From: Alistipes sp. | Lineage (GTDB): Bacteria; Bacteroidota; Bacteroidia; Bacteroidales; Rikenellaceae | NCBI GenBank assembly: GCA_017555905.1 | Contig: JAFZFP010000005.1 | Coordinates: 1-64,000, forward strand | Direction of reading: 5' to 3' | Length of the DNA: 64,000 bases | Part shown: one piece after another, positions 41,889 through 49,341 of the stretch | Layout of the letters: the number at the start of each line of letters is the position of its first letter | Numbering within the stretch: position 1 is the first letter of the stretch | Notes under the pieces: model-generated | Database searches by the model: none | Told to the model about the DNA's origin: nothing | The model's input: only the letters and a program-made list of their open reading frames with translations | Translations under genes and position numbers: made by a program

Positions 41889-43646
41889 ATGAAAACTTTA
41901 GGACGTGTAAACGGTATTATCTCGAACATCGTTATCGCGAAGGTTGATGGTCCTGTGGGCCAGAATGAGATATGCCACGTATATTGCGGTGATATCCGTA
42001 TGATGGCTGAGGTCATCAAGGTCATAGGCGACGAGGCCTATGTACAGGTTTACGATAGTACACGTGGTCTTAAGATTGGTGATAAGGTAGAGTTCGAGGG
42101 TCATATGCTCGAGGCTACACTTGCTCCAGGTCTTTTGTCACGCAACTACGATGGTCTCCAGAACGACTTGGAGAAGATGGATGGTTTGTTCATTAACCGT
42201 GGTTCTATTACCGACCCAATCGACTTCGACGCTAAGTGGGATTTCAAGCCACTCGCAAAGGCGGGAGATAAGGTGTCTGCTGGTGACTGGCTCGGTGAGG
42301 TTAAGGAGCAGTGGGTGATGCACAAGATTATGGTGCCATTCATTATGCAGGGTAACTACACTGTAAAGAGTGTTGTTGCTGCAGGCGAGTACAAGGTTAC
42401 TGACACTATCGCTGTTGTGGTTGATGCCGACAACAACGAGTACAATATCACAATGGTTCAGAAGTGGCCAGTTAAGCAGGCAATTCGTTGCTTTAGCGAG
42501 AAGCCACGTCCATCACGTGTGATGGAGACAGGTGTTCGTGCTATCGATACCTTCAACCCATTGGCAGAGGGTGGTACAGGCTTTATCCCAGGTCCTTTCG
42601 GTGCTGGTAAGACCGTGCTTCAGCACGCCATCTCTAAGCAGGCCGAGGCCGACGTTATCATCATCGTAGCGTGTGGTGAGCGTGCTAACGAGGTTGTGGA
42701 GATCTTTGCTGAGTTCCCAGAGTTGGTGGACCCACGTACTGGTCACAAGCTTATGGAGCGTACAATCATCATCTGTAACACATCTAATATGCCAGTTGCG
42801 GCACGTGAGGCATCTGTATATACAGGTATGACCATTGGTGAGTACTACCGTTCGATGGGTCTCAAGGTATTGGTTATGGCAGACTCTACTTCACGTTGGG
42901 CTCAGGCTTTGCGTGAGATGTCTAACCGTTTGGAGGAGCTTCCAGGTCAGGATGCCTTCCCTATGGACCTTTCAGCAGTTATCTCTAACTTCTACTCACG
43001 TGCAGGTTTGGTTAAGTTGAACAACGGTGAGGTTGGTTCTGTAACCTTCCTTGGTACTGTATCTCCTGCGGGTGGTAACCTCAAGGAGCCTGTGACCGAG
43101 TCTACTAAGAAGGCTGCACGTTGTTTCTATGCGTTGTCTCAGGGTCGTGCCGACTCTAAGCGTTATCCAGCGATCGATCCATTGGAGTCTTACTCTAAGT
43201 ATTTGGAGTATCCTGAGGTACGTTCTTACCTCGATGAGCATATCGAGAAGAACTGGGTTGATGCCGTCTATGCTGGTAAGACCGTTATGCAGCGTGGTAA
43301 GGAGGCTAACGACCAGATCAACATCGTGGGTGATGATGGTGTACCAGTAGAGTACCACGAGCGTTTCTGGAAGAGCGAGTTGCTCGACTCGGTAATTTTG
43401 CAGCAGGATGCCTTCGATGATATCGATGCAAACTGTCCTATCGAGCGCCAGAAGATGATGTATAATATGGTATTGGATATCTGTGGTAAGTCATTCGACT
43501 TGGAGAACTTCGAGGTATGTTCAAGTTTCTTCAAGCAGCTTATCTACACATTCCGCCAGATGAACTACTCGGAGTGGAAGTCAGAGCAGTTTGAGTCATT
43601 CCGCGCTCAGATTGAGGAGTTGGTAAATAGCAAACTTGCAAAATAA
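41889..43646 (+). CDS. atpA: V-type ATPase catalytic subunit A
   Basis: A 585-residue catalytic subunit. The Walker A motif is GPFGAGKTVLQ (about 237-246), the Walker B strand is VLVMADSTSRWAQALREMSNRLEELPGQDAFP with the conserved catalytic and arginine-rich region, and the A-type insertion (GDWLGEVKEQWVMHKIMVP) is present at about 120-150. EFPELVDPRTGHKLMERTIIICNTSNMPVAAREAS is typical. It hydrolyses or makes ATP coupled to rotation. Its position after DUF2764 and before B fits the operon order. Confidence 0.97.
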   Translation: MKTLGRVNGIISNIVIAKVDGPVGQNEICHVYCGDIRMMAEVIKVIGDEAYVQVYDSTRGLKIGDKVEFEGHMLEATLAPGLLSRNYDGLQNDLEKMDGLFINRGSITDPIDFDAKWDFKPLAKAGDKVSAGDWLGEVKEQWVMHKIMVPFIMQGNYTVKSVVAAGEYKVTDTIAVVVDADNNEYNITMVQKWPVKQAIRCFSEKPRPSRVMETGVRAIDTFNPLAEGGTGFIPGPFGAGKTVLQHAISKQAEADVIIIVACGERANEVVEIFAEFPELVDPRTGHKLMERTIIICNTSNMPVAAREASVYTGMTIGEYYRSMGLKVLVMADSTSRWAQALREMSNRLEELPGQDAFPMDLSAVISNFYSRAGLVKLNNGEVGSVTFLGTVSPAGGNLKEPVTESTKKAARCFYALSQGRADSKRYPAIDPLESYSKYLEYPEVRSYLDEHIEKNWVDAVYAGKTVMQRGKEANDQINIVGDDGVPVEYHERFWKSELLDSVILQQDAFDDIDANCPIERQKMMYNMVLDICGKSFDLENFEVCSSFFKQLIYTFRQMNYSEWKSEQFESFRAQIEELVNSKLAK

Positions 43647-43658
43647 AAAGAACAAGTT

Positions 43659-44978
43659 ATGACAACACGTGCATTTCAAAAAGTATATACAAAGATTGAT
43701 AATATCACCAAGGCGACCATTACGCTTCGTGCTACTGGCGTAGGTAACGACGAGCTTGCTACGGTAGGTGACCGTCTTGCTCAGGTGGTAAAGATTATGG
43801 GCGATAAGGTTACGCTCCAGGTATTTGCGGGTACCGAGGGTCTTACCACCGATACTGAGGTGGTATTCCACGGCGCACCTCCAATGTTGCGCGTATCTGA
43901 CGCCTTGGCAGGCCGTTTCTTCAACGCCTACGGTGAGCCACTCGAGGGTGGTGAGATGATCGAGGGTGAGGCTCGTGAGATTGGTGGTCCTACTGTAAAC
44001 CCATATCGTCGTTTGCAGCCATCAGAACTTATCGCTACTGGTATCGCAGGTATCGACCTCAACAACACCATCGTATCAGGTCAGAAGATTCCATTCTTCG
44101 CTGACCCTGACCAGCCTTACAACGTCGTTATGGCTGACGTAGCCCTCCGTGCTAAGGCCGACAAGATTATCCTTGGTGGTATGGGTCTTACAAACGATGA
44201 CTTCTTGTACTTCAAGCAGATCTTCGAGAATGCTGGTGCGTTGGACCGTATCGTGTCGTTCGTAAACACTACGGATAACCCTCCAGTTGAGCGTCTTCTT
44301 GTGCCAGATATGGCATTGACCGCAGCGGAGTATTTCGCAGTGGATAAGGGCGAGAAGGTATTGGTGCTTTTGACCGATATGACCCTTTATGCCGATGCCT
44401 TGGCTATCGTATCTAACCGTATGGATCAGATCCCTTCTAAGGATTCTATGCCAGGTTCGTTGTACTCTGACCTCGCGAAGATCTACGAGAAGGCTGTGCA
44501 GTTGCCAAATGGTGGTTCTATCACCATCATCGCTGTAACAACCCTCTCTGGTGGCGATATTACCCACGCTATTCCAGATAACACTGGTTACATCACCGAG
44601 GGTCAGTTGTTCTTGCGTAACGATACCGATACAGGTAAGGTTATCGTAGACCCATTCCGTTCGTTGTCACGTCTTAAGCAGTTGGTTATCGGTAAGAAGA
44701 CCCGTGAGGATCACCCACAGGTAATGAACGCTTGTGTACGTTTGTATGCAGATGCTGCTAATGCTAAGACTAAGCAGGAGAACGGTTTCGACCTTTCAGA
44801 TTACGATGAGCGTGCTTTGAACTTTGCTCGCGACTACTCAGAGAAGTTGCTCTCTATCGACGTAAACATCGAGATCGAGCAGATGCTTGACATCGCTTGG
44901 ACTCTGTTTGCTAAGTACTTCTCTAAGGGTGAGGTAAGTATCAAGCAGGAACTCGCAGAAAAATATTGGAAAGCATAA
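43659..44978 (+). CDS. atpB: V-type ATPase subunit B
   Basis: A 439-residue non-catalytic partner of A. It has no Walker A at the usual place (GQKIPFFADPDQPYN), a hallmark of B, and retains TDMTLYADALAIVSNRMDQIPSKDSMPGSLYSDLAKIYEKA and GSITIIAVTTLSGGDITHAIPDNTGYITEGQLFL. The length is slightly shorter than archaeal B subunits. It lies 12 bases after atpA and 9 bases before atpD. Confidence 0.96.
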   Translation: MTTRAFQKVYTKIDNITKATITLRATGVGNDELATVGDRLAQVVKIMGDKVTLQVFAGTEGLTTDTEVVFHGAPPMLRVSDALAGRFFNAYGEPLEGGEMIEGEAREIGGPTVNPYRRLQPSELIATGIAGIDLNNTIVSGQKIPFFADPDQPYNVVMADVALRAKADKIILGGMGLTNDDFLYFKQIFENAGALDRIVSFVNTTDNPPVERLLVPDMALTAAEYFAVDKGEKVLVLLTDMTLYADALAIVSNRMDQIPSKDSMPGSLYSDLAKIYEKAVQLPNGGSITIIAVTTLSGGDITHAIPDNTGYITEGQLFLRNDTDTGKVIVDPFRSLSRLKQLVIGKKTREDHPQVMNACVRLYADAANAKTKQENGFDLSDYDERALNFARDYSEKLLSIDVNIEIEQMLDIAWTLFAKYFSKGEVSIKQELAEKYWKA

Positions 44979-44987
44979 TAAAGGCTT

Positions 44988-45602
44988 ATGGCAATCAAAT
45001 TTCAGTATAACAAGACCTCGCTCGGTGAGTTGAATAAGCAACTCAAAATCCGAAAGAATGCCTTGCCTACCATCAAGAGTAAGGAGAGTGCATTGCGTTC
45101 GGAGGTTAAGCGTGCGAAGGACTCTGCATTGGCCTACCGTAGGGAGTTGGATGAGTTGATCGCTCAGTACGACTATATGGTACAGCTATGGGGAGAGTTT
45201 GATTGTGATCTTATCCGCATCGTAGATGTCGAATTGGCATCACAGAAGATTGCGGGCGTGCGCGTACCTATATTAAATGATATAGTTTACGAGGAGAAAC
45301 CTTACGACCTATTCTCGGCTCCAGTATGGTATGCTGAGGGTTTGAGAGTCCTCAAGAAGATGTCTCGTTTGGGTATCGAGTTTGAGGTCTATAACCGTAA
45401 GATGGCTCTTTTGGACTATGCGCGTCGCAAAACTACTCAGAAAGTAAACCTCTACGAAAAGGTGCAAATCCCAGGGTATGAGGATGCTATACGTAAGATT
45501 AAGCGATTTATGGAGGACGAGGAGAACCTAAGTAAGTCTGCTCAGAAGATTGTAAAAACTCGACAGGCGCAAGCCGCGGCTATGGAGGAGCCTAACGTAT
45601 GA
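44988..45602 (+). CDS. atpD: V-type ATPase subunit D (central stalk)
   Basis: A 204-residue rotor-shaft subunit, mostly two long helices: KQLKIRKNALPTIKSKESALRSEVKRA at the N-terminus and FEVYNRKMALLDYARRKTTQKVNLYEKVQIPGYEDAIRKIKRFMEDEENLSKS near the C-terminus, which is the family's antiparallel coiled coil. It couples the A/B hexamer to the membrane ring. The stop overlaps the next start (ATGA), showing tight coupling with atpI. Confidence 0.93.
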   Translation: MAIKFQYNKTSLGELNKQLKIRKNALPTIKSKESALRSEVKRAKDSALAYRRELDELIAQYDYMVQLWGEFDCDLIRIVDVELASQKIAGVRVPILNDIVYEEKPYDLFSAPVWYAEGLRVLKKMSRLGIEFEVYNRKMALLDYARRKTTQKVNLYEKVQIPGYEDAIRKIKRFMEDEENLSKSAQKIVKTRQAQAAAMEEPNV

Positions 45603-47443
45603 TAAGTAAGATGATACGCTACGACATAGTGCTTTATGCTCAGGAGCAGGAGCGCTTTGTGGAGGAGTTGCGCGAACTCGGCTTGGTGGATATCACCACT
45701 TCGGGCTGGGAACCATCTGAGAACGATAGAGCGTTGCTTCTCGATATCGAGGCTTATAACAAGGCCCTCGACTTCCTTGGCTCGTTCACCTCTTCGGAGG
45801 AGTATAATAAGGGTGTTGCGGAGTGTGCTAATGGTGCTGAGGCCTACGAGTTGTATGAGAATGCTCGTGAGGAGCGTCAGCGAATCACACAGGAGATTAC
45901 TCGTCTCGAGAAACTCGCCGACGAGACTGAGCCTTGGGGCCATTTCTCTAACGACGAGATCACTCGCTTGGCTAATCGCGGTATCAACCTTAGATTCTTT
46001 ATGGCTCAGCCAGCCGCCTTTGCAAAGGTTATGGAGGAGTTGCCAGAGGGTGTTACCTTGAGCGAGATTGGTCGTACTCAGTCGATGATTTATTTCGCAA
46101 CCATTACTGTAGGTAGTATACCGTTTGTTCTTGATGCTCAGGAGATTCGCTTGCCAAATATGGATAGCGAGGCTATGCGCAAGGAGATCGCTGCTCTCAA
46201 GGCTCAGGACAAGGCTTTGAATGAGTCGTTCTCACGTGCTGCACGCTCTAAGGAACTTATCGCTCAGGAGTGTGGTGCGCTTAAGGAGCAACTTCAAGGC
46301 TTAAAGGTAGGCGCTACGGCTAAGCGAGAGGTGGATGGCCGTCTCCTTATCCTTGAGGGATGGGCTGAGGCTGAGACCTCAGCAAAGGTTGATGCTCTCT
46401 TGAACGAGTATCCTAACCTTATCTATGAGCGTCGTGATGCAACTATCGATGATGAGGCCCCTGTGAAACTTAAGAATAATAAGTTTGCGCAGTTGTTCGA
46501 ACTTATCGGTGCTATGTACGCACTCCCTAAGTATGGTACGTTGGATCTAACAGCAATTTTCGGACCATTCTATATGCTCTTCTTCGCAATTTGTTTGTGC
46601 GATGCAGGTTATGGTTTGGTGTTGTTGCTTGCTGGTTTGGCACTCTTGAAGAAGGGTGGTCCTGGCCTTCGTCAGGCTGCTTGGCTCTCTATTGTATGTG
46701 CTACGGCTACCGTATTGTTCGGATTCTATGCTAACTCCTTCTTCGGAGTTGCTATCTCAGACTATGCCCCTGTGATTAAGTTCCTCGACTTCCAGCAGGA
46801 CTTCTTCTCAATATCGTTGGCTATTGGTGTATTCCAGATTTTGGTGGGTATGGCTATCAATATCTATATGAAGGCTAAACTCTTTGGTTTTACCTCTACC
46901 TTCGGTTCGTTGGGTTGGTTTATCATCCTGTTGTCGGGTGCATTGGCTGTTGGTCTTCCTATGTTCGGCCTCGGTATCCCTGGTTTCGACGCTTCGTCGC
47001 CAATCTTCTACGGCTTGGTGGGCGTTGGTGCAGTGTTGATGTTGTTGTTGAACAATGTTAAGCGCAATCCGCTTATCAACATTGGTGCAGGCCTTTGGGA
47101 TGCCTACAACAATATTACAGGTCTTTTGAGTGATGTATTGAGTTATATCCGTCTCTTTGCTATCGGTCTTTCGGGCGGTGTATTGGCTCAGGTATTCAAC
47201 TCATTGGCTATGGGACTTTCGGGTCTCTCGGAGGGTATCGCTGGATCGGCGTGGTATGTCGTTGCTTTGCAGATTGTTGCAGCATCGATTATCCTCTTGA
47301 TTGGTCACGGTATCAACCTCTTTATGTCAGCGATTTCGTCATTCGTTCACCCTATGCGTTTGACCTTCGTTGAGTTTTACAAGAATGCAGGTTTCGAGAT
47401 GGGCCAGCGCTCATTCGACCCTGTGAGAAAAATGAATAAGTAA
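45599..47443 (+). CDS. atpI: V-type ATPase subunit I (membrane stator)
   Basis: A 614-residue protein homologous to the V-ATPase a subunit. The soluble N-terminal half (1-300) has coiled-coil segments (ENAREERQRITQEITRLEKL). The C-terminal half has about seven or eight hydrophobic helices with the conserved FGPFYMLFFAICLCDAGYGLVLLLAGL and LSDVLSYIRLFAIGLSGGVLAQVFNSLA; the Arg in SYIRLFAIGL is the stator arginine needed for ion movement. The start overlaps atpD by four bases; Met5 is an alternative. Confidence 0.94.
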   Translation: MISKMIRYDIVLYAQEQERFVEELRELGLVDITTSGWEPSENDRALLLDIEAYNKALDFLGSFTSSEEYNKGVAECANGAEAYELYENAREERQRITQEITRLEKLADETEPWGHFSNDEITRLANRGINLRFFMAQPAAFAKVMEELPEGVTLSEIGRTQSMIYFATITVGSIPFVLDAQEIRLPNMDSEAMRKEIAALKAQDKALNESFSRAARSKELIAQECGALKEQLQGLKVGATAKREVDGRLLILEGWAEAETSAKVDALLNEYPNLIYERRDATIDDEAPVKLKNNKFAQLFELIGAMYALPKYGTLDLTAIFGPFYMLFFAICLCDAGYGLVLLLAGLALLKKGGPGLRQAAWLSIVCATATVLFGFYANSFFGVAISDYAPVIKFLDFQQDFFSISLAIGVFQILVGMAINIYMKAKLFGFTSTFGSLGWFIILLSGALAVGLPMFGLGIPGFDASSPIFYGLVGVGAVLMLLLNNVKRNPLINIGAGLWDAYNNITGLLSDVLSYIRLFAIGLSGGVLAQVFNSLAMGLSGLSEGIAGSAWYVVALQIVAASIILLIGHGINLFMSAISSFVHPMRLTFVEFYKNAGFEMGQRSFDPVRKMNK

Positions 47444-47481
47444 ACAAGTAAATATTAACAATTTAAAAACTTTAAACAATT

Positions 47482-47934
47482 ATGAATTCAGCATTAATTT
47501 TGGCTTATTTGGGCGTTGTCCTTATGGTCGGTGTATCAGGTTTGGCTTCAGCAGTAGCAACAGCACGTTGTGGTATGGCTTCTGTAGGCGCTTTGAAGAA
47601 GAATAGCGGTGCTTTCGGTAGCTATATGATTCTCTCTGCGCTTCCTGGTTCTCAGGGTCTCTACGGTTTCGTAGGTTACTTTATGGTTAGCGGTCTTATC
47701 TCTGACGCTATGTCTATGCTTACCGCTGTAGGTATCTTTGGTGCAGGTTTGTTGATGGCTATCGTATGTTTGTCTTCAGCATTGTTCCAGGGTAAGGTTT
47801 GTGCTAACGGTATCGCTGCTATCGGTAACGGTAACGACGTTATGGGTAAGACCCTTATCCTTGCTGCGTTCCCTGAGTTGTACGCTATCTTGGGTGTTGC
47901 TGCAACATTCCTTATCTCTACAGCTATCGCTTAA
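47482..47934 (+). CDS. atpK: V-type ATPase proteolipid subunit K, sodium-type ligand set
   Basis: A 150-residue proteolipid with four hydrophobic helices in two hairpins. The ion-binding glutamate is Glu132 in AFPELYAILG. The first hairpin has ALPGSQGLYGF. Mapped onto Enterococcus hirae NtpK (Leu61, Thr64, Gln65, Gln110, Glu139), the residues are Leu54, Ser57, Gln58, Gln103 and Glu132, all at a constant offset of seven. This predicts sodium rather than proton translocation. It is the last gene of the operon, followed by a strong terminator; no subunit C, F or G genes follow. Confidence 0.93.
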   Translation: MNSALILAYLGVVLMVGVSGLASAVATARCGMASVGALKKNSGAFGSYMILSALPGSQGLYGFVGYFMVSGLISDAMSMLTAVGIFGAGLLMAIVCLSSALFQGKVCANGIAAIGNGNDVMGKTLILAAFPELYAILGVAATFLISTAIA

Positions 47935-47972
47935 TTATAGAGGCGAAAGCAACGCAGATAGGTGTTGCAAAA

Positions 47973-48014
47973 GAGAATCCGACAATGGGCTTTCCATTGT
48001 CGGATTTCTCTTTT
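47973..48014 (+). terminator. Terminator of the V-ATPase operon
   Basis: A 13-bp stem AATCCGACAATGG / CCATTGTCGGATT with a 5-base loop, followed by TCTCTTTT. Confidence 0.9.
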
Positions 48015-48054
48015 ATGTGGCTATGTGTTAGTCGATTCGACTAAAAGGAGACCA

Positions 48055-49074
48055 TTAGAAAAGGCTTGGCTCGGGGTCGATGTCGTTATAGTCGTAGCCG
48101 AGGTGCTTGTAGGCAAGTTTCGTTGCCTCGCGGCCTCGTGGCGTGCGCTTAAGATAGCCCTCTTTGATTAGGAATGGCTCGTAGACCTCCTCGATAGTTC
48201 CAGCCTCTTCACTAACCGCGGTGGCTATGGTGTTTAGACCCACGGGGCCTCCGTTGAACTTCTCGATAATAGTAGCCAAAATCTTGTTATCCATCTGGTC
48301 GAGACCTCGAGAGTCGATGTTTAGTGCCGAGAGGGCTAAGCGTGTGATATCTACGTCGATATGTCCCTCGCCCTCAACCATAGCAAAGTCGCGAACACGA
48401 CGAAGTAGGGCGTTGGCGATACGTGGTGTGCCACGCGAACGGAGTGCTATTTCGAGTGATGCGTCATCATCAATGGAGATGTCGAGTATTGACGCTGAGC
48501 GCTTTACGATATTCGAAAGAATAGGCGCATCGTAGTACTCGAGGTGGCAGGTGATGCCGAAACGTGCGCGTAGGGGAGAGGTCAAAAGACCACTTCTGGT
48601 GGTTGCACCGACAAGGGTGAATGGCGCCAAGTCAATCTGTATCGAACGTGCCGCAGGACCCTTGTCCAAGACGATGTCGATTTTGAAATCCTCCATTGCC
48701 GAGTAGAGATACTCCTCGACTATGGGGCTAAGGCGGTGAATCTCGTCAATGAAGAGTACGTCGCCAGGGTTAAGATTAGTAAGGAGGCCTGCTAAGTCAC
48801 CAGGTTTATCCAATACTGGGCCAGAGGTGACACGCAGTTGTGCCCCCATCTCATTGGCAATGATATTGGCAAGAGTAGTTTTGCCCAATCCTGGAGGACC
48901 GTGCAGTAGGGTATGGTCGAGGGAGTCGCCACGCATAAGGGCGGCCTTGATAAATATCTTGAGGTTGGATACTATCTTGTCCTGACCAGCAAAATTGTTG
49001 AGTGCTTGGGGGCGTATTCTGCCCTCAAACTCCTTGTCGCTCTCTATATTTCGTAAGTTTCTGTCTACGCCCAT
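48055..49074 (-). CDS. ruvB: Holliday junction branch migration helicase RuvB
   Basis: A 339-residue AAA+ motor that drives branch migration with RuvA. Walker [10 protein letters not shown] (59-67), Walker B and sensor [10 protein letters not shown] (108-117), and [19 protein letters not shown] (the sensor and arginine finger region) are clear. The C-terminal winged helix ends [15 protein letters not shown]. RuvA and RuvC are not adjacent, which is common in Bacteroidota. It has a perfect promoter and is divergent to the surface operon. Confidence 0.97.
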   Translation of the reverse strand: MGVDRNLRNIESDKEFEGRIRPQALNNFAGQDKIVSNLKIFIKAALMRGDSLDHTLLHGPPGLGKTTLANIIANEMGAQLRVTSGPVLDKPGDLAGLLTNLNPGDVLFIDEIHRLSPIVEEYLYSAMEDFKIDIVLDKGPAARSIQIDLAPFTLVGATTRSGLLTSPLRARFGITCHLEYYDAPILSNIVKRSASILDISIDDDASLEIALRSRGTPRIANALLRRVRDFAMVEGEGHIDVDITRLALSALNIDSRGLDQMDNKILATIIEKFNGGPVGLNTIATAVSEEAGTIEEVYEPFLIKEGYLKRTPRGREATKLAYKHLGYDYNDIDPEPSLF

Positions 49075-49097
49075 AATGGATTTAAATTTACCAAATG

Positions 49098-49129
49098 CAA
49101 ATATACAATTTTATGTCGAATAATACAAA
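49098..49129 (-). promoter_or_regulatory. Promoter of ruvB
   Basis: TTTG (49129-49126), exactly 20 bases, TATATTTG (49105-49098), 23 bases before the ATG. Both boxes are perfect. Confidence 0.85.
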
Positions 49130-49164
49130 ATATATCGTCTTCGAATAGTAACAATCCATCGAAC

Positions 49165-49181
49165 TTATCACTATGTGATAA
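49165..49181. promoter_or_regulatory. 17-bp palindrome, candidate operator
   Basis: The perfect 7-bp arms TTATCAC and GTGATAA enclose TAT. The site lies between divergent ruvB and the surface operon, 39 bases upstream of the latter's -33 box. The symmetry and size fit a dimeric regulator site. Confidence 0.5.
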
Positions 49182-49186
49182 CGACT

Positions 49187-49221
49187 ATTGATACGATTTT
49201 AGTAATTATTGATAGAATTTT
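49187..49221 (+). repeat. Two direct repeats before the surface-operon promoter
   Basis: ATTGATACGATTTT (49187-49200) and ATTGATAGAATTTT (49208-49221) are 12/14 identical, 21 bases apart (two helical turns), the second touching the -33 box. This is the geometry of a tandem activator site. Confidence 0.45.
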
Positions 49222-49251
49222 TCTTTTTATCCAAAAATTATACTAAATTTG
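49220..49251 (+). promoter_or_regulatory. Promoter of the surface nucleic-acid operon
   Basis: TTTC (49220-49223), 20 bases, TAAATTTG (49244-49251). The leader is about 84 bases and contains a short open frame (49278-49352, MSDLLNKIDTEQ...) that overlaps the first gene's start by 11 bases. Confidence 0.6.
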
Positions 49252-49341
49252 CGAACTTGCTATGCGTACGTGCGCGTATGAGTGATTTGTTGAATAAAAT
49301 AGATACGGAACAAATATTTTATAATTCAAATTTTAAAAGTT

